From Micromonospora sp. ATCC 39149 (GTDB taxonomy: Bacteria > Actinomycetota > Actinomycetes > Mycobacteriales > Micromonosporaceae), in contig NZ_GG657738.1 in the NCBI RefSeq assembly GCF_000158815.1, positions 1,361,373 through 1,425,372 of the forward strand: DNA of 64,000 bases, read 5' to 3'. How positions within the stretch are numbered: the stretch's first letter is position 1; each line of letters opens with the position of its first letter. Below are positions 10,297 through 19,693 of the stretch, in pieces. The position numbers were made by a program, and so were the translations under genes. Under the pieces are notes generated by a model. The model saw only the letters and a program-made list of their open reading frames with translations, was not told the DNA's origin and ran no database searches.

Positions 10297-10772
10297 TCAG
10301 CTCGCGCTGCGCGAGACCGCCGGCCAGGTCCGGTTGCCGTTGTGCTGGATCGTGACGCCCCAGTTGTTGCCGTTGCCGTTGGGCCTGGCGACCCAACTGC
10401 CGTGCGGTCGGGTGGCTGGCGGAGATGTTCCAGCTAGCGATGATCTTCGCGGGAGACGGGACGTTCATCGTCACGGTCCAGTTGCTGGAGCCGGGCACCG
10501 CGACGTCGAGGTTGTACCGGTCGGCCCACTGCTCACCGGCGGACAGCGTCGCCGTGCAGCCGGTGGGGGTGGGGCCGGGGGTGGACGAGCCACCCAGCGT
10601 GATGTTGGAGTTCCCACTGCTCTGGTACCCCTCGGTCGCCATGATCTGGTAGTCGTGGCTGCCCAGCCTCATCCCCTTGCTGGCCCACGCGTCGCAGTGG
10701 GCGCCGGCGTTGATGGTGCCGCCCGTACGCTTCGGCTGCTCCAGTACTGGTCGAAGGTCCTGATGCCGTCGC
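10297..10772 (-). pseudogene. Remnant of a GH11 endo-xylanase with CBM2
   Basis: Three frames must be joined. First, IRTFDQYWS, the end of the GH11 'cord/thumb' region. Second, [40 protein letters not shown] and a Gly/Pro linker. Then a CBM2 that begins [12 protein letters not shown] and changes frame again at a GGG run (10392-10394) before [16 protein letters not shown] and [13 protein letters not shown] at 10297. The first break, near 10737-10741, is explained by loss of about 7 bases next to a duplicated AGC. The N-terminal ~150 residues of the catalytic domain, signal peptide and start are absent, and the remnant abuts the stop of the VWA gene. It cannot make an active xylanase. Confidence 0.8.
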
Positions 10773-11723
10773 TCAGAGCAGCCGGGACGACCAGAGCAAA
10801 CTGGCGGCACCCGCGCACAGGGCCAGCAGCAGGGCGATCCCCGCGTACCACTGGGTGACCTCGCGGGGCTCGGTGCGGAACCCGATCGAGCTGCCCATGT
10901 CCTGATAGACCTGCTTCAGCTCGCTGACCGAGGCGGCCTCGTAGAAGTAGCCCTCGGTCGTCTCGGCCAGCTCGGCCAGGGCCATCCGGTCCACCGGCAC
11001 CCGCTGTAGCTGGCCGCCGATGTCGACCTGCCCGGCGTCGGTGCCGAAGGCGATGGTGGAGACCGGCACGTTGGCCGCCTGCGCGGCCGCCGCCGCCTCC
11101 TCCACCGACCGCCCGGAGGTGCGGAACCCGTCGGAGAGCAGCACGATCCGGGCCGGCGGGATGCCCGCCGCGCCGTCGGCCGGCACCGACCGGATCGCCT
11201 CCAGGCAGGTGAAGACCGCCTCGCCGGTGGCGGTCGCCTCGGCCAGCACCAGCCCGTCGATCGCGGTGGTCACCGCGTCCCGGTCCTTGGTGGGCGGCAC
11301 CAGCACGTTCGCCGACTTGGCGAACGAGACGAGGCCGAGGTTGTAGGTCTGCGGCAGCTCGGCGACGAACTGCTTGGCCGCTTCCTGGGCGGCCTCCAGG
11401 CGGTTCGGCGCGACGTCGTCGGCCTGCATGGACAGCGACACGTCGATCGCCAGCATGACGGTGGCCCGCTCCAGCGGCTCCCTGGTGTCGATCGCCGGCC
11501 GAGCCAGCGCCGCGGACAGCACCAGCAGGCAGAGCAGGAATGCCACCGCCGGCACGTGCCGCCGCCAGCCCAGTCCCTTCGGCGCGAGGGTACGCAGCAG
11601 GTCCACGTTGGTGAACCGCATCGCGTACACCCGGCGGCGTAGCTGCCGCCACACGTACAGCGCGGCGAGGGCGAGCACCGGCAGCACGGCCAGCAGCCAC
11701 CACGGTTGCAGAAAACGGATCAT
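10773..11723 (-). CDS. VWA-domain membrane protein (BatA-like)
   Basis: 316 residues from ATG at 11723. An N-terminal membrane helix ([18 protein letters not shown]), a second helix ([15 protein letters not shown]), a von Willebrand A domain with the MIDAS motif DVSLS (near residue 92) and a C-terminal helix ([19 protein letters not shown]) give the BatA/BatB layout. The start overlaps the stop of the DUF58 gene by 4 bases (ATGA), so it is the third gene of a MoxR-DUF58-VWA operon. Such operons are linked to envelope stress and metal-dependent protein assembly; the client here is unknown. Confidence 0.92.
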   Translation of the reverse strand: MIRFLQPWWLLAVLPVLALAALYVWRQLRRRVYAMRFTNVDLLRTLAPKGLGWRRHVPAVAFLLCLLVLSAALARPAIDTREPLERATVMLAIDVSLSMQADDVAPNRLEAAQEAAKQFVAELPQTYNLGLVSFAKSANVLVPPTKDRDAVTTAIDGLVLAEATATGEAVFTCLEAIRSVPADGAAGIPPARIVLLSDGFRTSGRSVEEAAAAAQAANVPVSTIAFGTDAGQVDIGGQLQRVPVDRMALAELAETTEGYFYEAASVSELKQVYQDMGSSIGFRTEPREVTQWYAGIALLLALCAGAASLLWSSRLL

Positions 11724-12730
11724 CGTGTCGTCCCCCGGGTGCGGGCGTGCCGCTGCGCGGCGACGAAGCGCACCATGTCGAGCAGCCAGTCGGTGTCGGT
11801 CCGAAGTCGCAGGTGGGCCGCGCCGGCCCCGCGCAGGCACGCCGAGATCTCCGCCCGCTGGGCGGCGGCCGCCTCGGCGTACCGGCGGCGCAGCCGGGGG
11901 TCGGCGGTCTGCACCTCGTGCAGCTCACCGGTTTCCGGGTCGACAACCGGCAGCACCCCCACGTCGGGCAGCTCCAGTTCGCGCGGGTCGACCACCTCGA
12001 TCGCCAGCACGTCGTGCCGGACCCGCAGCTTGCGCAGGGGCCGCGCCCACTGCTGCGGCGGCGCGAGGAAGTCGGAGATCACCACCGCGACGCCACGGCG
12101 GCGGGGCGGCCGGTTCAGCGCGTCGACAAGCGCGCCCAGGTCGCTGCGCCCGGGCCGGATCTCGGTGCCGACGATCGCCCGCAGCAAACCCTGCGCCTCC
12201 CGACGCCCGCCCCGGGCGGGCAGCCGCACCAGCCGCCCCGGGTCGGGCGGCGGTGCCGCACCGCGCCGACGCCCCGCCGGGGCCCGCGACACGGCACCGG
12301 TGCCGACCACCGCCCCGATCCGGTTGCCGCCGCGCACGGTCAGGTGGGTCAGCGCCACGGCGGCGGCCACCACGACGTCGCGCTTCAGCCACCGGCCGGT
12401 GCCGAAGTCCAGGCTCGCCGAGAGGTCCACCGCAAGCCACGTCTCCAGCTCCCGGTCGGCCACCGTACGCCGCACGTGCGGCATCGTCGTCCGGGCGGTC
12501 ACCGGCCAGTCCATCCGGCGTACGTCGTCGCCGGGGCGGTACTCGCGCGACTCCCCCGCCTCGCTGCCCGGGCCGGGCAGCAGACCGGCGTAGTCGCCCT
12601 GGAGCAGGCCGTCGAGCTTGCGGGTCACCAGTAGCTGGAGCCGGGACAGCACGGCCTCGGTGCGGGGCGCGGCGGCCGGCGAGATCGGGGACCGCGTACC
12701 CGGAAAGGGGTGGGGGGTGGGTGGGGTCAC
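11720..12730 (-). CDS. DUF58 domain protein
   Basis: 336 residues from GTG at 12730, overlapping the MoxR stop by 4 bases. The DUF58 signature is YRPGDDVRRMDWPVTART with TVADRELETWLAVDLSASLD, a VWA-like fold. LLVTRKLDGLLQGDYAGLLP near residues 32-51 is the usual lead-in. No membrane segment is seen. It is the partner of MoxR ATPases and VWA proteins in this conserved gene trio and probably acts as an adaptor. Confidence 0.92.
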   Translation of the reverse strand: MTPPTPHPFPGTRSPISPAAAPRTEAVLSRLQLLVTRKLDGLLQGDYAGLLPGPGSEAGESREYRPGDDVRRMDWPVTARTTMPHVRRTVADRELETWLAVDLSASLDFGTGRWLKRDVVVAAAVALTHLTVRGGNRIGAVVGTGAVSRAPAGRRRGAAPPPDPGRLVRLPARGGRREAQGLLRAIVGTEIRPGRSDLGALVDALNRPPRRRGVAVVISDFLAPPQQWARPLRKLRVRHDVLAIEVVDPRELELPDVGVLPVVDPETGELHEVQTADPRLRRRYAEAAAAQRAEISACLRGAGAAHLRLRTDTDWLLDMVRFVAAQRHARTRGTTR

Positions 12731-13845
12731 GGTCGCTGCCCGGGCCACCCGGCCTCGGCCGACGGCGTGCCGCTCGGGGTGGCCTGCTGGCGCGGGGCCA
12801 CCGACGGCAGCGGAATTGTCGACATCACCCGGTGCACGATGTGGTCGGCCGGCACGTCGTCGGCGAGCGCGTCGTAGCTGAGCACCAGCCGGTGCCGCAG
12901 GATGTCCGGCGCGATGTCCTGCACGTCCTGCGGCAGGGCGTAGTCCCGGCCGCGCAGCAGCGCCAGCGCCCGGGTGGCCCGGACCAGGCCGAGCGAGGCC
13001 CGTGGGCTGGCACCGTACTGGATCAGTTGCGCGACGTCGGGCATGCCGTGCTCCGCGGGGGTACGGGTGGCCAGCACGAGCCGCACCGCGTAGTCGACCA
13101 GCGCGTTGTGCACGAAGACCTGGTCGGCCTTGCGCTGCAACGCGACCAGATCGGCGGTGTCGAAGACCCGCGCCGGCTGCGGCGGGGCCACCCCCATCCG
13201 GTAGACGATCTCCCGCTCCTCGGCGTCGGTCGGATAGCCGACGACGATCTTCATGAGGAAGCGGTCCCGCTGCGCCTCCGGCAGCGGGTAGACGCCCTCC
13301 TGCTCGATCGGGTTCTGGGTGGCCATCACGAGGAACGGATCCGGCACCCGGTGGGTCTGGCCGCCGATGGACACCTGCCGCTCGCTCATCACCTCCAGCA
13401 GGGCCGACTGCACCTTTGCCGGGGCGCGGTTGATCTCGTCGGCGAGCAGGAAGTTGACGAAGACGGGCCCCAGCTCGACGTCGAACTTCTCGCTGGACTG
13501 CCGGTAGATCCGGGTGCCCATGATGTCGGCGGGGACCAGGTCCGGGGTGAACTGCACCCGGGCGAAGGACCCGCCGACCACCCTGGCCAGGGTCTCCACG
13601 GCCAGGGTCTTCGCCACCCCGGGGACCCCCTCCAGCAGGCAGTGCCCCCGGGCGAGCAGCGCCACGAACATCCGCTCCACCATCCGGTCCTGCCCGACGA
13701 TCACCCGCTTGATCTCGAACAGCGCCCGTTCCAGCAGCGTCGCGTCCTGGGCGGGTGTGCTCGTCGCCGACGCGGCGGGCGACCGGGGCGGCTCCGGGGC
13801 GCTGCCGTTCGGCGTCGGGGCGTCGGGCATGGTCGGCTGGGCCAC
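12727..13845 (-). CDS. MoxR-family AAA+ ATPase
   Basis: 372 residues from GTG at 13845 (ATG at 13830 is possible). After a disordered Pro/Ser/Ala tail the AAA core has Walker A GVPGVAKT (near residue 71), Walker B FLLADEINRAP and sensor motif MATQNPIEQEG, all MoxR-type. It probably uses ATP to remodel or load cofactor into client proteins together with the two downstream gene products. It heads the operon; the promoter must lie in the 238-base gap up to 14083. Confidence 0.93.
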   Translation of the reverse strand: MAQPTMPDAPTPNGSAPEPPRSPAASATSTPAQDATLLERALFEIKRVIVGQDRMVERMFVALLARGHCLLEGVPGVAKTLAVETLARVVGGSFARVQFTPDLVPADIMGTRIYRQSSEKFDVELGPVFVNFLLADEINRAPAKVQSALLEVMSERQVSIGGQTHRVPDPFLVMATQNPIEQEGVYPLPEAQRDRFLMKIVVGYPTDAEEREIVYRMGVAPPQPARVFDTADLVALQRKADQVFVHNALVDYAVRLVLATRTPAEHGMPDVAQLIQYGASPRASLGLVRATRALALLRGRDYALPQDVQDIAPDILRHRLVLSYDALADDVPADHIVHRVMSTIPLPSVAPRQQATPSGTPSAEAGWPGQRP

Positions 13846-14070
13846 CGGTCCTCCACAGCATGATCGGTCGTCGCGGCGTGGTGCGTATCAAGACTCGCAT
13901 GCCCGGCTGAGTGCCGAGGCGGGGAGAAGCCGATTTTCGCCGCGCTGTCCCGGGGCTCCGAATCACCGGTCACGGGTTTACAGCAGGGGGGGCGGCGTGT
14001 GTAACATTCACCCCGTCGCCGGGCGGCTCCCCCCGTGGCCGCCCGGCGCTCAACCTTCACCCCGCGCCCC

Positions 14071-14076
14071 TAGACT
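14071..14076 (+). promoter_or_regulatory. Likely -10 box (TAGACT) of a leaderless gene
   Basis: TAGACT ends seven bases before the ATG at 14084, and there is no Shine-Dalgarno sequence. This is a typical leaderless start in actinomycetes. Confidence 0.45.
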
Positions 14077-14083
14077 GGCCCGG

Positions 14084-14314
14084 ATGAGCATCCCCCGTTC
14101 CACCGATGAGGTGCCGAGCTGCTCGGCGAGGGGCTGTCGCGCTGCGGCGGAGTGGGCGCTGCGCTGGAACAATCCCCGGCTGCACACCGCCGACCGGCGC
14201 AAGACCTGGCTCGCCTGTGCCGACCACCGTTCCTCGCTCGGCGACTTCCTCGACGCACGGGGCTTCCTGCGGGAGGTCGCGCCGCTGGCCGGATCGCCTA
14301 CGCTCGACGGGTGA
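14084..14314 (+). CDS. Small Cys/His protein, conserved in actinomycetes
   Basis: 76 residues. The pattern CSARGCRAAAEWALRWNNP, then RRKTWLACADH, then LGDFLDARGFLREV has three Cys and one His that could bind zinc. Homologues I remember are sometimes labelled 'acetone carboxylase', which nothing here supports. It precedes the two PH-domain genes by 22 bases and is probably co-transcribed with them. Function unknown. Confidence 0.8.
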   Translation: MSIPRSTDEVPSCSARGCRAAAEWALRWNNPRLHTADRRKTWLACADHRSSLGDFLDARGFLREVAPLAGSPTLDG

Positions 14315-14336
14315 GCGCGCGCAGCGGACGTCCCCG

Positions 14337-14930
14337 GTGACCGGCGAGCCCCTCGGCGGCCCGCCGCCGCACCCGCCCGGATCCTCGGTGCCGCACCCGC
14401 CCGGGTCCCCGCCGCACCCGCCCGCGCCAGCGGCATACCCGCCCGGGCCCCTGGAGCCGTGGCCCGCGACCGTGCGCTGGCAGTCTGTCTCCACCGACCT
14501 GATCTGGGTGGAGCTGTTGCGGCTGGCCGCGTTCCTCGGGGTGCTGCTGCTGGGGCTCGCGGTCGGCTGGGCGCTGAGCGGGCACTGGCTTTTCGGGGCA
14601 GCCCTCGGCGCGGCCGTGCTGGCCGGGGCGTGGCGGGTCGTCACGATCGTCCGGGCGGTGCACGCCTGGGGGTACGCCGAGCGGGAGAACGACCTGCTCG
14701 TCCGGCACGGGCTGCTGGTGCGCCGGCTGTCCATCGTGCCGTACTCGCGGATGCAGTTCGTCGACGTCAGCGCGGGTCCCCTGGAGCGGGCGTTCGATCT
14801 GGCGACGGTGCAGTTGCACACCGCCGCCGCGGCCAGCGACGCCCGCGTGCCGGGCCTGCGCCCGGCGGAGGCGTCGCGGCTGCGCGACCGGCTCACCGCC
14901 CTCGGCGAGGACCGCGCGGAGGGCCTGTGA
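14337..14930 (+). CDS. Bacterial PH (bPH2/YdbS-like) membrane protein
   Basis: 197 residues from GTG at 14337. A Pro-rich N-terminal tail (about 45 residues) is followed by two membrane helices (LLRLAAFLGVLLLGLAVGWAL, LFGAALGAAVLAGAW). A bPH2 domain then begins YAERENDLLVRHGLLVRRLS and continues VPYSRMQFVDVSAGPLERAF. This small protein and a larger three-PH-domain protein normally form a pair, like YdbS/YdbT. Its stop overlaps the start of the second gene (GTGA). Role unknown; Bacillus homologues have been linked to antibiotic resistance. Confidence 0.88.
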   Translation: MTGEPLGGPPPHPPGSSVPHPPGSPPHPPAPAAYPPGPLEPWPATVRWQSVSTDLIWVELLRLAAFLGVLLLGLAVGWALSGHWLFGAALGAAVLAGAWRVVTIVRAVHAWGYAERENDLLVRHGLLVRRLSIVPYSRMQFVDVSAGPLERAFDLATVQLHTAAAASDARVPGLRPAEASRLRDRLTALGEDRAEGL

Positions 14931-16352
14931 CCGCCGACCGGCCCGGCCCCGAACTTCCCCACCCGTCGGCGCCCGACCCCGAACTCCCCCGCCCGCCGGC
15001 ACCCGACCCCCGTTCCGGCCCGGGGCCGGACGGAGAGGCGGAGCCCCGGCGGCGGCTGCACCCGCTGAGCCCGGCCCTGCACGGGGCAAAGTCGCTGGTC
15101 GTGGTCGTCGCGGGCCTGTCCTGGTCGACGCTGTCGCGGGTCGGCTTCGGCTGGTTCGCGGCGCTGGCGGCCGTGCTCGCCCTCGGCGCGACGGTGCTCG
15201 CGGTGGTGAGCTGGTACAACACCGGCTACCACGTGGTCGGCCGGGAGTTGCGGGTGTACGAGGGGCTGCTGTGGCGGCGCACCCGGGCCATCCCACTGGA
15301 GCGCCTCCAGGCCGTCGAGGTGGTCCGCCCGCTGCTCGCCCAGCTCACCGGCCTGGCCGAGCTGCGGCTGGAGGTGGTTGGCGGCGGCAAGACCGAGGCG
15401 CCGCTGGCGTACCTGGGGGTGGCCGACGCCGCCGCCCTGCGGCAGCGGCTGCTCGCGCTCGCCGGCCCTGAGCCACAGCCGAGCCCGACCGCGCCGCCCG
15501 CCGCCGTGGCCGAGTCGGCGGTCACGCCCACCCCGCCCGGGCGCGCGCTGCACGCCGTCGCCAACCGGGACCTGCTGGTCAGCCAGCTACTCACCCCGCA
15601 GGCGTTTCTGCTCCCCTTCGGGGTGGCCTTCGTTCGTGGCGCAGTTTTCTCTCCGCGGACTCGTGGTCGTTCATCGCGGTGGCGAGGCACGATCACCCGC
15701 GACGGCCGGCGTGCTGCTGCAACCGATCCGCCGCGTGCTCGACGACTGGAACTTCCGGCTGGCCCGGGACGAGGGCAACCTGCGGATCCGCAACGGCCTG
15801 CTGGAGACCCGGGCGCAGACCGTGCCGCTGAACCGGGTGCAGACGGTCGGGGTGACCTGGCCGCTGCTGTGGCGGGCCAAGGGCTGGCTGCGGCTGCGCC
15901 TGGAGGTCGCCGGCTACTCCGGCGGCGAGGCCGACGACCGCAACCGGCCGGACCGGCTGCTGCCGGTGGGCGACCAGGGCATCGGCCAGCGGATCGTCGC
16001 GGAGGTGCTGCCGGGGGTGCGACTGAGCGGGCTGGCGACCAGCCTCCCGCCGAGCCGGGCCCGGTGGCTGCGCCCGCTGGGCCGGCGCGCGGTCGGCGCC
16101 GGGCTCGACGAGCGGGTCTTCGCCGCCCGGTCCGGGCTGCTCACCCGGCAGCTCACCGTCGTGCCGTACGCCCGCATCCAGAGCGTGCGGGTGACCCAGG
16201 GGCCGGTGCAGCGGCGGCTGCGGCTGGCCACCGTGCACGCGGACACCGCGGGCGGCGCGGGCGCGGCCGCGCTCGACCGCGACCTTGACGAGGCGTGGTG
16301 GCTGGCGGCGGAGCTGACGGCCCGGGCGCACGCCGCCCATCGCGCCGGCTGA
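14927..16352 (+). pseudogene. Three-PH-domain membrane protein (YdbT-like), frame-disrupted
   Basis: The first ~240 residues read in one frame: Pro-rich tail, two helices, and the first bPH2 domain GYHVVGRELRVYEGLLWRRT. The second and third bPH2 domains (LRIRNGLLETRAQTVPLNRV; ARSGLLTRQLTVVPYARIQS) read in another frame to a TGA at 16350-16352. Between 15631 and 15696 the family-like sequence hops through all three frames: AFV, VAQFS, then DSWSFIAVA, then TIT, then ATAGVLLQ. Each hop fits one extra base, several in short runs of the same base. The unshifted frame runs on to 16288 and would give nonsense. Real mutation or local sequence error cannot be separated here. Confidence 0.8.
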
Positions 16353-16390
16353 GCCGCGCCACCGCGAAGGCCGCGAGCCGGTGCGGCGGC

Positions 16391-17428
16391 TCAGCGGGTC
16401 GCCGGCACCGCCGGCGGCTCGGCGACCGGGTCGGCCGGCTCCGCACCGCGCGGCCCGCCGTCGGCCGGACCCGAGGCGGGGGCCCGGCGGGCGGCCCACC
16501 AGCGCTCCCCCAGGCCGACCACCAGGAAGGCCAGCCCCACGTACGCCCACCCGACCAGCACGTCGATGACGTAGTGCTCGCCGGAGTAGACCAGGGTGAA
16601 GGTCATCGCCAGCGGGTACGCCAGCAGCAGCGGCCACCAGCGGCGGCGGGCCGAGCGGAGGAAGAACACCACCACGAACAGGGCGAACGCGGTGTGCAGC
16701 GACGGCATCGCGGCCACCGGGTTCGAGGCGATCTGCCCGGCGTTGAGCAGGTTGCCGGCGCCGTGCATGCCGAACGCCTTCCAGCCCCGGGTGGAGATCC
16801 CGGCGACCTCGGTGAGCAGGCCGTTCTGCGCCGCCCACCAGGGCGGCGCCGCCGGGTACAGGAAGTAGGTGACCAGCCCCGACGCGCACAGGAAGCCCCA
16901 GCGACGCATGAACGCCGCCCAGCGCCGCCGGTCGCGCAGCCAGAGCACGGCGGCGGCGGCGAGCGCCACCACGAAGTGCGAGAAGTACACCCAGCTCGCC
17001 AGCACGTCCCACCAACGCACCTCGGGGCGGTAGAGGTGCTCCTGCAACCAGACGGTCGGCACCTCGCCGCCGGTGGCCCAGCCGAACATGAACCGGTCGG
17101 CGACGATCAGTTCCATCGCGTGCGGGGTGGCACCGTTGTCGGCGAACCCCCGGGACAGGTTGTAGACGGCGAGCAGCAACACCACCGGCACCCAGTCGCG
17201 GGCGAACCGCAGGTGGCTGCGCCACGGGCGGCGGGAGTGCCACGCGATGGTGGCCGCCCAGATCCACAGGAACGCGTACGCCGGGTCCGTGGGCAGGCCG
17301 ATGACGAGCCAGCCGGCCACGAAGGCGACCGCCCAGGCCGCCATGGCGGCCACGCGGCGGCGACCGCCGTCGGGGGACCCGGGTGGTCCGGTGGGGGCGG
17401 GGGGCTGGGGCTCAGTCACGACGGCCAT
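16391..17428 (-). CDS. PAP2-superfamily integral membrane protein (inositol phosphotransferase-like)
   Basis: 345 residues from ATG at 17428. Several membrane spans are seen. The PAP2 motifs are AMPSLHTAF (PSxxH) and YSGEHYVIDVLVGW (SGxHYxxD), and the TYFLYPAAPPWW loop is typical of the Aur1/inositol-phosphoryl-transferase-like branch of the family. It probably acts on a lipid phosphate or transfers a phospho-head group at the outer face of the membrane; the substrate is not known. It is a single gene, convergent with the PH genes and divergent from the thioesterase. Confidence 0.85.
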   Translation of the reverse strand: MAVVTEPQPPAPTGPPGSPDGGRRRVAAMAAWAVAFVAGWLVIGLPTDPAYAFLWIWAATIAWHSRRPWRSHLRFARDWVPVVLLLAVYNLSRGFADNGATPHAMELIVADRFMFGWATGGEVPTVWLQEHLYRPEVRWWDVLASWVYFSHFVVALAAAAVLWLRDRRRWAAFMRRWGFLCASGLVTYFLYPAAPPWWAAQNGLLTEVAGISTRGWKAFGMHGAGNLLNAGQIASNPVAAMPSLHTAFALFVVVFFLRSARRRWWPLLLAYPLAMTFTLVYSGEHYVIDVLVGWAYVGLAFLVVGLGERWWAARRAPASGPADGGPRGAEPADPVAEPPAVPATR

Positions 17429-17488
17429 CGCCGTCCAGGTTAACGGCGGCACCCGGAACGGCCGACGCCGACCACCTAGGCTGTGCCC

Positions 17489-17911
17489 ATGCAGGAGCAG
17501 TCGGAGCAACCCCTCGCGCCGGGCCGATCCGCGCGGGTCGAGCTGACCGTGACCGAGGCCGACACCGCGCTGGCCGCCGGTTCCGGCGACGTTCCGGTGC
17601 TGGGCACCCCCCGGGTGGTCGCCCTGGCCGAGGCGGCGACGGTGGCGGCGACCGCCGGGGCGCTGCCGCCAGGGCGCACGACGGTCGGCACCCGGGTCGA
17701 GCTGGACCACCTCGCCCCCACTCCGGTCGGGCGGACGGTGGTCGCGCGGGCCCGGCTCACCGCCGTCGACGGTCGGCGGCTGGGCTTCGAGGTGACGGTC
17801 ACCGACGCCGGGGAAATCGTCGCGCGAGGGCGGGTGGAGCGGACGCTGGTCGACCGGCGGCGCTTCGTCGAGCGGGCCTCGGGCGCGCCGGCCAGGGCGG
17901 CCACGGCATGA
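17489..17911 (+). CDS. FlK-like hot-dog thioesterase
   Basis: 140 residues from ATG at 17489; a GTG at 17483 is less likely because a -10-like TAGGCT (17477-17482) sits against it, which suggests a leaderless ATG start. The pattern GTPRVVALAEAATVAATAG, then GTRVELDHLAPTPVG, then FEVTVTDAGEIVARGRVERT is that of small single-domain hot-dog proteins related to fluoroacetyl-CoA thioesterase. Likely role is hydrolysis or removal of an unwanted acyl-CoA. Its stop overlaps the metallo-hydrolase start (ATGA), so the pair is one operon. Confidence 0.8.
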   Translation: MQEQSEQPLAPGRSARVELTVTEADTALAAGSGDVPVLGTPRVVALAEAATVAATAGALPPGRTTVGTRVELDHLAPTPVGRTVVARARLTAVDGRRLGFEVTVTDAGEIVARGRVERTLVDRRRFVERASGAPARAATA

Positions 17912-18738
17912 CGCGGCGGTTCGTCGAGGTCGCCGACCGGGTGTACGTGCTGCGCGAGCCGCTGCTCGACGTCAACGTCACGCTGGTGGTCGGCGACGGC
18001 GGGGCGCTGGTGGTGGACACCCTCTCCACCGCCGGGCAGGCCGCCGAGCTGGTCGCCGCCGCCCGCGCGATCACCCCGCACCCGTGGGCGGTGGTGAACA
18101 CGCACCACCACTTCGACCACTGCTTCGGCAACGCCGTCCTCGCCGGTGACCCGGCCCGCCCGGTGTACGCGCACGAGGCCGCCGCCGTGGCGCTACGGGA
18201 CCGCCCCGACGAGGTGCGCCGGGCCGCGTACGAGGAGGTGCGCGCCGCCCGGCCCGAGCTGGCCGCCGAGCTGGCCGGCACGCGGCTGCTGGCCCCGACG
18301 CACGTCGTGCGCGGCGAGACGGTGCTGGACGTCGGCGGCCGGCGGGTGGTGCTGCGCCACCCGGGGCACGGGCACACCGACGCCGACCTGGTGGTGCACG
18401 TGCCGGACGCGGACGTGCTGGTCGCCGGGGACCTGGTGGAGCAGAGCGGCCCGCCGGCGTTCGAGGAGTCGTACCCGTTGCAGTGGCCGGACGCGGTCGC
18501 CGAGCTGCTCCGGCTGACCACCCCGGGCACGGTGGTCGTGCCGGGGCACGGTGAGCTGGTCGACCCGGAGTTCGTCCGGGCCCAGCACGGGCAGCTCGCC
18601 GAGCTGTCCTGGCTGATCCGGGCCGGCCACACCGGCGGGGCCCCACCGGAGCGGGTAGCCGCCGAGGCCCCCTTCGGTGCCCGTGCCGCCCTCACCGCCG
18701 CCCGCCGTGGCTACGCCGAACTGGACGGCGTCGGCTGA
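17908..18738 (+). CDS. Metallo-beta-lactamase-fold hydrolase
   Basis: 276 residues. The zinc-binding motif is NTHHHFDHCFGN (HxHxDH). Further ligands are the His in RHPGHGHTDADLVV, the Asp in VAGDLVE and the His in VPGHGEL, all in the usual order. It belongs to the general MBL hydrolase group; glyoxalase II-like or lactonase activity is possible but not shown. Translationally coupled to the thioesterase, so it may act on the same metabolite. Confidence 0.88.
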   Translation: MTRRFVEVADRVYVLREPLLDVNVTLVVGDGGALVVDTLSTAGQAAELVAAARAITPHPWAVVNTHHHFDHCFGNAVLAGDPARPVYAHEAAAVALRDRPDEVRRAAYEEVRAARPELAAELAGTRLLAPTHVVRGETVLDVGGRRVVLRHPGHGHTDADLVVHVPDADVLVAGDLVEQSGPPAFEESYPLQWPDAVAELLRLTTPGTVVVPGHGELVDPEFVRAQHGQLAELSWLIRAGHTGGAPPERVAAEAPFGARAALTAARRGYAELDGVG

Positions 18739-18757
18739 CCGGACGGGGGCGGGCGGG

Positions 18758-19693
18758 TCAGCCGGGGAAGCGGCGCAGCACCTCGGCTCGGGTGGGCATG
18801 GCGACCGCCCCGCCCGGTGACTCGCAGACCAGGCCGGCCACCCGCAGCGCGAACGCGACCCGCCGGTGCCAGTCGGCCGGGTCGGCGGGCTCCCCGTCGA
18901 CCAGCAGGTCGGCGACGAGGGCCGCCATCACCGAGTCGCCCGCGCCGGTGGCGTCCACCGCGCGCACCTTCGGCGCGGGTACGCGTACCGGATCGGCCTT
19001 GGCGGGGGCGACCACCGCGCCGTCCGCGCCGAGGGTGACCACGACGGTCCCCGCCCCCAACTCCCGCAGGTACGCCGCGACCCCCTCGACCGGCTCGCCG
19101 GGGTAGAGCAGTTCCGCGTCGGCGGTGCTGAGCTTGACCAGGTGGGCGGAGGCGGCGAACTCCGCGACCGTTTCGCGCAGGGCGGCCAGCGCAGCCGGGC
19201 CGTCGAGCAGCCGGGGCCGGACGTTCGGGTCGAACACCCGCAGCCCGCCCGCGAGCGACCAGGCCCGGCGCGTGGCGGCCAGCACGCTCGGCGACAGCAG
19301 CACGATCGACCCGCAGTAGAGCACGTCGGCGCCCCCGACCAGGTCGACGTCCAGGTCGTCGGCGGTGAGCAGCCCAAATGATGGTGGCTCGCCGTAGAAG
19401 CGGAAGTCCGGCTCGGCTCCGGTGTGGGTGGCCACCGCCAGCGCGGTCGACGCGGGCGCGGTGACCGCCCCGGCCAGCCCGACTCCGGCGTCGGCCAGGA
19501 ACGCGCGGATCCGGTAGGCGAGCACGTCGTCGCCGAGCGAGCCGACGAACTGCACCGACCCGCCGAGCCGGGCCACCCCGACGGCGACGTTGAGCGGTCC
19601 GCCACCGATCGCCTGCCGGAAGACGGGCTGGCCGTCGCACTCGGCGTCGAGCAGGTCGACCAGTGCCTCGCCCAGCACCACCGCGTATCCCAT
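18758..19693 (-). CDS. PfkB-family carbohydrate kinase (fructokinase-like)
   Basis: 311 residues from ATG at 19693, which has a good ribosome-binding site (GGAGGG). The N-terminal LGEALVDLLD, then GGGPLNVAVGVARLGG and the catalytic DATGAGDS (near residue 247) define the pfkB family. The spacing fits fructokinase-type enzymes. It phosphorylates a sugar with ATP in the cytoplasm; the exact sugar cannot be read from sequence. It stands alone, convergent with the MBL gene. Confidence 0.88.
   Translation of the reverse strand: MGYAVVLGEALVDLLDAECDGQPVFRQAIGGGPLNVAVGVARLGGSVQFVGSLGDDVLAYRIRAFLADAGVGLAGAVTAPASTALAVATHTGAEPDFRFYGEPPSFGLLTADDLDVDLVGGADVLYCGSIVLLSPSVLAATRRAWSLAGGLRVFDPNVRPRLLDGPAALAALRETVAEFAASAHLVKLSTADAELLYPGEPVEGVAAYLRELGAGTVVVTLGADGAVVAPAKADPVRVPAPKVRAVDATGAGDSVMAALVADLLVDGEPADPADWHRRVAFALRVAGLVCESPGGAVAMPTRAEVLRRFPG

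Noticed and set aside
14084..14314. Annotation of the 76-residue protein as acetone carboxylase
   Set aside because: It is far too short and has no similarity that I can see to carboxylase subunits; only its Cys/His pattern is visible.
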